Assembly (NCBI RefSeq): GCF_039545795.1
Contig: NZ_CP154260.1
Location: forward strand, 6,887,001 to 6,951,000
Length of the DNA stretch: 64,000 bases
Direction: 5' to 3'
Source: Chitinophaga niabensis
GTDB taxonomy: Bacteria > Bacteroidota > Bacteroidia > Chitinophagales > Chitinophagaceae
This document shows positions 62,663-64,000 of the stretch, piece by piece. Made by a program: the position numbers and the translations under genes. The first letter of the stretch is position 1, and each line of letters opens with the position of its first letter. The notes beneath the pieces were generated by a model. That model ran no database searches. It had not been told where the DNA came from and saw nothing but the letters and a program-made list of their open reading frames with translations.

Positions 62663-64000
62663 TTAGTCGGCAATGGGGATTTTGATACTGCTGGGATGGT
62701 CTTTATCTGTAATAATAGTGGCTTCAATAAAACGTGGCGCCTGGGTGGATTCCTGTGCCACAATTCCGCCAAACCCGTAATTCTTTTCTATAGAGGGGCT
62801 GTTGGAGCTGCCAAACTCTACACGTACCCTGCTGCCTTTCCGGATCTTTTTCAGATAGATGTAAGCATTGTTAAAGGCCAGTTTTTCAATGCTGTTCAGG
62901 GGCATCAGTTTGGGCTGGTCTCCACCAAAGCGATAGCGGCAGCGGATAGCTGAAGTGCCCAGGTATACCCGCATATTATCTTTGGTTATCTCAAAAAAAT
63001 TAATGGAGAAATCAGCATCCGGTACGTTCAGGCGGATGTATAGTTCTGCACTGATCCTGTCTGCTAACTGGATATCGCGTGGAAAAGGTGCTGTTTCAAA
63101 GAGGATGGTGTGCGGGGAATAGAGATTGTTCTGATCTTTTCTGTCTGGCAAAATACTTTGATACGCTTTACCGGAATCCAGCAGGGAAGTAATGTCGTGC
63201 CGGTAAGTGAGTACCTGTTGGGTATCCGGTATTTGCGCCTCTAGTTTTTTAGTGCTGGTGAGGTAGAACCGGAGACTGTCTTTTGTAAGATCGGCAAAAG
63301 AGCTGGTGCCTTTCCATTGGCCGGTACCAGTGGCAAAATAAGTGATCTTGTTCTTCATCCAGGAAGGTTTGGATTGCCCTTTCAGCACCCAGTTGAACCA
63401 GGATATCATGTACCGGTAAGGTGCTATCTGTGCTTCTTTTTCGATGGCTCTTGCGGATTGCATGGGATTGGCCATCCATTGGGAACCGGCATGATCAAAA
63501 GGGCCAATGAGCAGTTGATGGTTTTGCTGAGCAGCGGCTCCTCCATAACGGTGATGGTTATTGTAATAGAACATGGCGCCATTCTGATCATCGTCATAAT
63601 AACCTGTTACGGTGAGGATGGGAATATCCAGTGTGGCGTAATCTTCTTCATTGGGCATAATACCCTGCCAGTAATCATCATAGTCAGGATGAGACACCCA
63701 TTTACGGAAGAAGGGATTAGGCAGGCCGGCGAGGGAATCAAATTGTGTAAATGGAACATGGCGGCGGTACATTTCCATTTCTTTTGCATACCAGAAATTT
63801 TCATCCATGAACTTTGGGCTGTTACTCTCCGTGCCGCTTACAAACTCTGCCCAGCGCAGCATATAGGGCGTGAACATATTGGCATTACGGGGAAAGTCAA
63901 CACCAAAACCTACGGCTACTGCAGGGTTCACTGCTTTCAGGGCAGGATGGCGGTATGCTTTACGAATACTTTGCCATTGTGCAAATCCAAGGTAAGAGCC
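62663..64000 (-). CDS. CocE/NonD-family (X-Pro dipeptidyl-peptidase-like) hydrolase, C-terminal part
   Basis: The frame is open to the window end, so the N-terminal part is missing. The last visible codons read GSYLGFAQW, which is the nucleophile motif G-x-S-Y-x-G of the CocE/PepX family, with the catalytic Ser at 63995-63997. The catalytic Asp is in TGYYDDDQNGA and the His in GPFDHAG. A C-terminal beta-jellyroll (about the last 170 residues; RISAELYIRLNVPDADFSI) completes the family layout. It hydrolyses peptides, esters or beta-lactam-type bonds; the substrate is not known. Confidence 0.92.
   Translation of the reverse strand, partial: GSYLGFAQWQSIRKAYRHPALKAVNPAVAVGFGVDFPRNANMFTPYMLRWAEFVSGTESNSPKFMDENFWYAKEMEMYRRHVPFTQFDSLAGLPNPFFRKWVSHPDYDDYWQGIMPNEEDYATLDIPILTVTGYYDDDQNGAMFYYNNHHRYGGAAAQQNHQLLIGPFDHAGSQWMANPMQSARAIEKEAQIAPYRYMISWFNWVLKGQSKPSWMKNKITYFATGTGQWKGTSSFADLTKDSLRFYLTSTKKLEAQIPDTQQVLTYRHDITSLLDSGKAYQSILPDRKDQNNLYSPHTILFETAPFPRDIQLADRISAELYIRLNVPDADFSINFFEITKDNMRVYLGTSAIRCRYRFGGDQPKLMPLNSIEKLAFNNAYIYLKKIRKGSRVRVEFGSSNSPSIEKNYGFGGIVAQESTQAPRFIEATIITDKDHPSSIKIPIAD

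Overview
The window looks like a piece of a Bacteroidota chromosome, most likely family Chitinophagaceae and Chitinophaga-like. Evidence for this: two SusC/SusD outer-membrane pairs, one of them with an ECF sigma/FecR pair; a short RpoD sigma factor without region 1.1; 7TMR-DISM and LytS/propeller sensor kinases; a long-tailed ribosomal protein S16; and several promoters of the Bacteroidota form TTTG-N19/20-TAnnTTTG rather than -35/-10 boxes. No tRNA, rRNA, transposase, prophage or CRISPR array was seen. TTG starts appear unusually common.

Layout. 1-3.2 kb: the end of an OmpR-type response regulator, its histidine kinase, and a DegP/HtrA periplasmic protease; a tandem 11-bp repeat just before the protease may be the regulator's binding site. 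3.2-8.8 kb (minus strand): an E1/ThiF-like adenylyltransferase, a GNAT/acyl-homoserine-lactone-synthase-like protein, a 7TMR-DISM sensor kinase, a receiver-kinase hybrid and a lone receiver, all co-directional. 8.8-14.1 kb: a 0.7-kb non-coding stretch, an exported Fe/Mn superoxide dismutase, then on the minus strand an LptF/LptG permease, a PAP2 lipid phosphatase and an ArnT-like glycosyltransferase (envelope lipid/LPS). 14.2-23.8 kb: housekeeping genes, namely rpoD, ffh, rpsP-rimM-trmD-rplS, tatA, gatA and an MltD-like lytic transglycosylase. A striking 11-bp-phased inverted-repeat element lies between rpoD and ffh.

23.9-31 kb: a DeoR-type repressor divergent from a SusC/SusD pair, with a perfect 10-bp inverted repeat between them, then a thioredoxin-like lipoprotein. 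31-37.3 kb: CPA2 antiporter, Hsp15-like S4 protein, lysA, a DUF3267 zincin-like membrane protein and a GAF-domain protein. 37.3-41.7 kb: a two-gene unit with an SdiA-regulated-type lipoprotein and a 1211-residue protein that joins a metallophosphoesterase, a segment resembling an atypical secretory kinase, and a BamA-like beta barrel.

41.8-47.0 kb: an operon-like run of an HD-hydrolase/PycTM (Pycsar effector) fusion, polyphosphate kinase ppk1, a DUF4442 protein and a beta-CASP nuclease. 47.1-51.2 kb: a propeller-type LytS kinase and an SMP-30-like beta-propeller protein. 51.3-60.7 kb: ECF sigma, FecR, SusC with STN domain, SusD, a Tat-exported metallophosphoesterase and an alkaline-phosphatase-superfamily phosphodiesterase, which together read as a phosphoester scavenging locus under cell-surface signalling control. 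60.8-64 kb: a hybrid histidine kinase and the C-terminal part of a CocE/NonD hydrolase cut by the window end.

Best candidates for undescribed biology are the HD-PycTM/ppk1 operon without a cyclase, the ThiF plus acyltransferase-like pair running into a sensor-kinase relay, and the phosphatase/kinase-like/barrel fusion.
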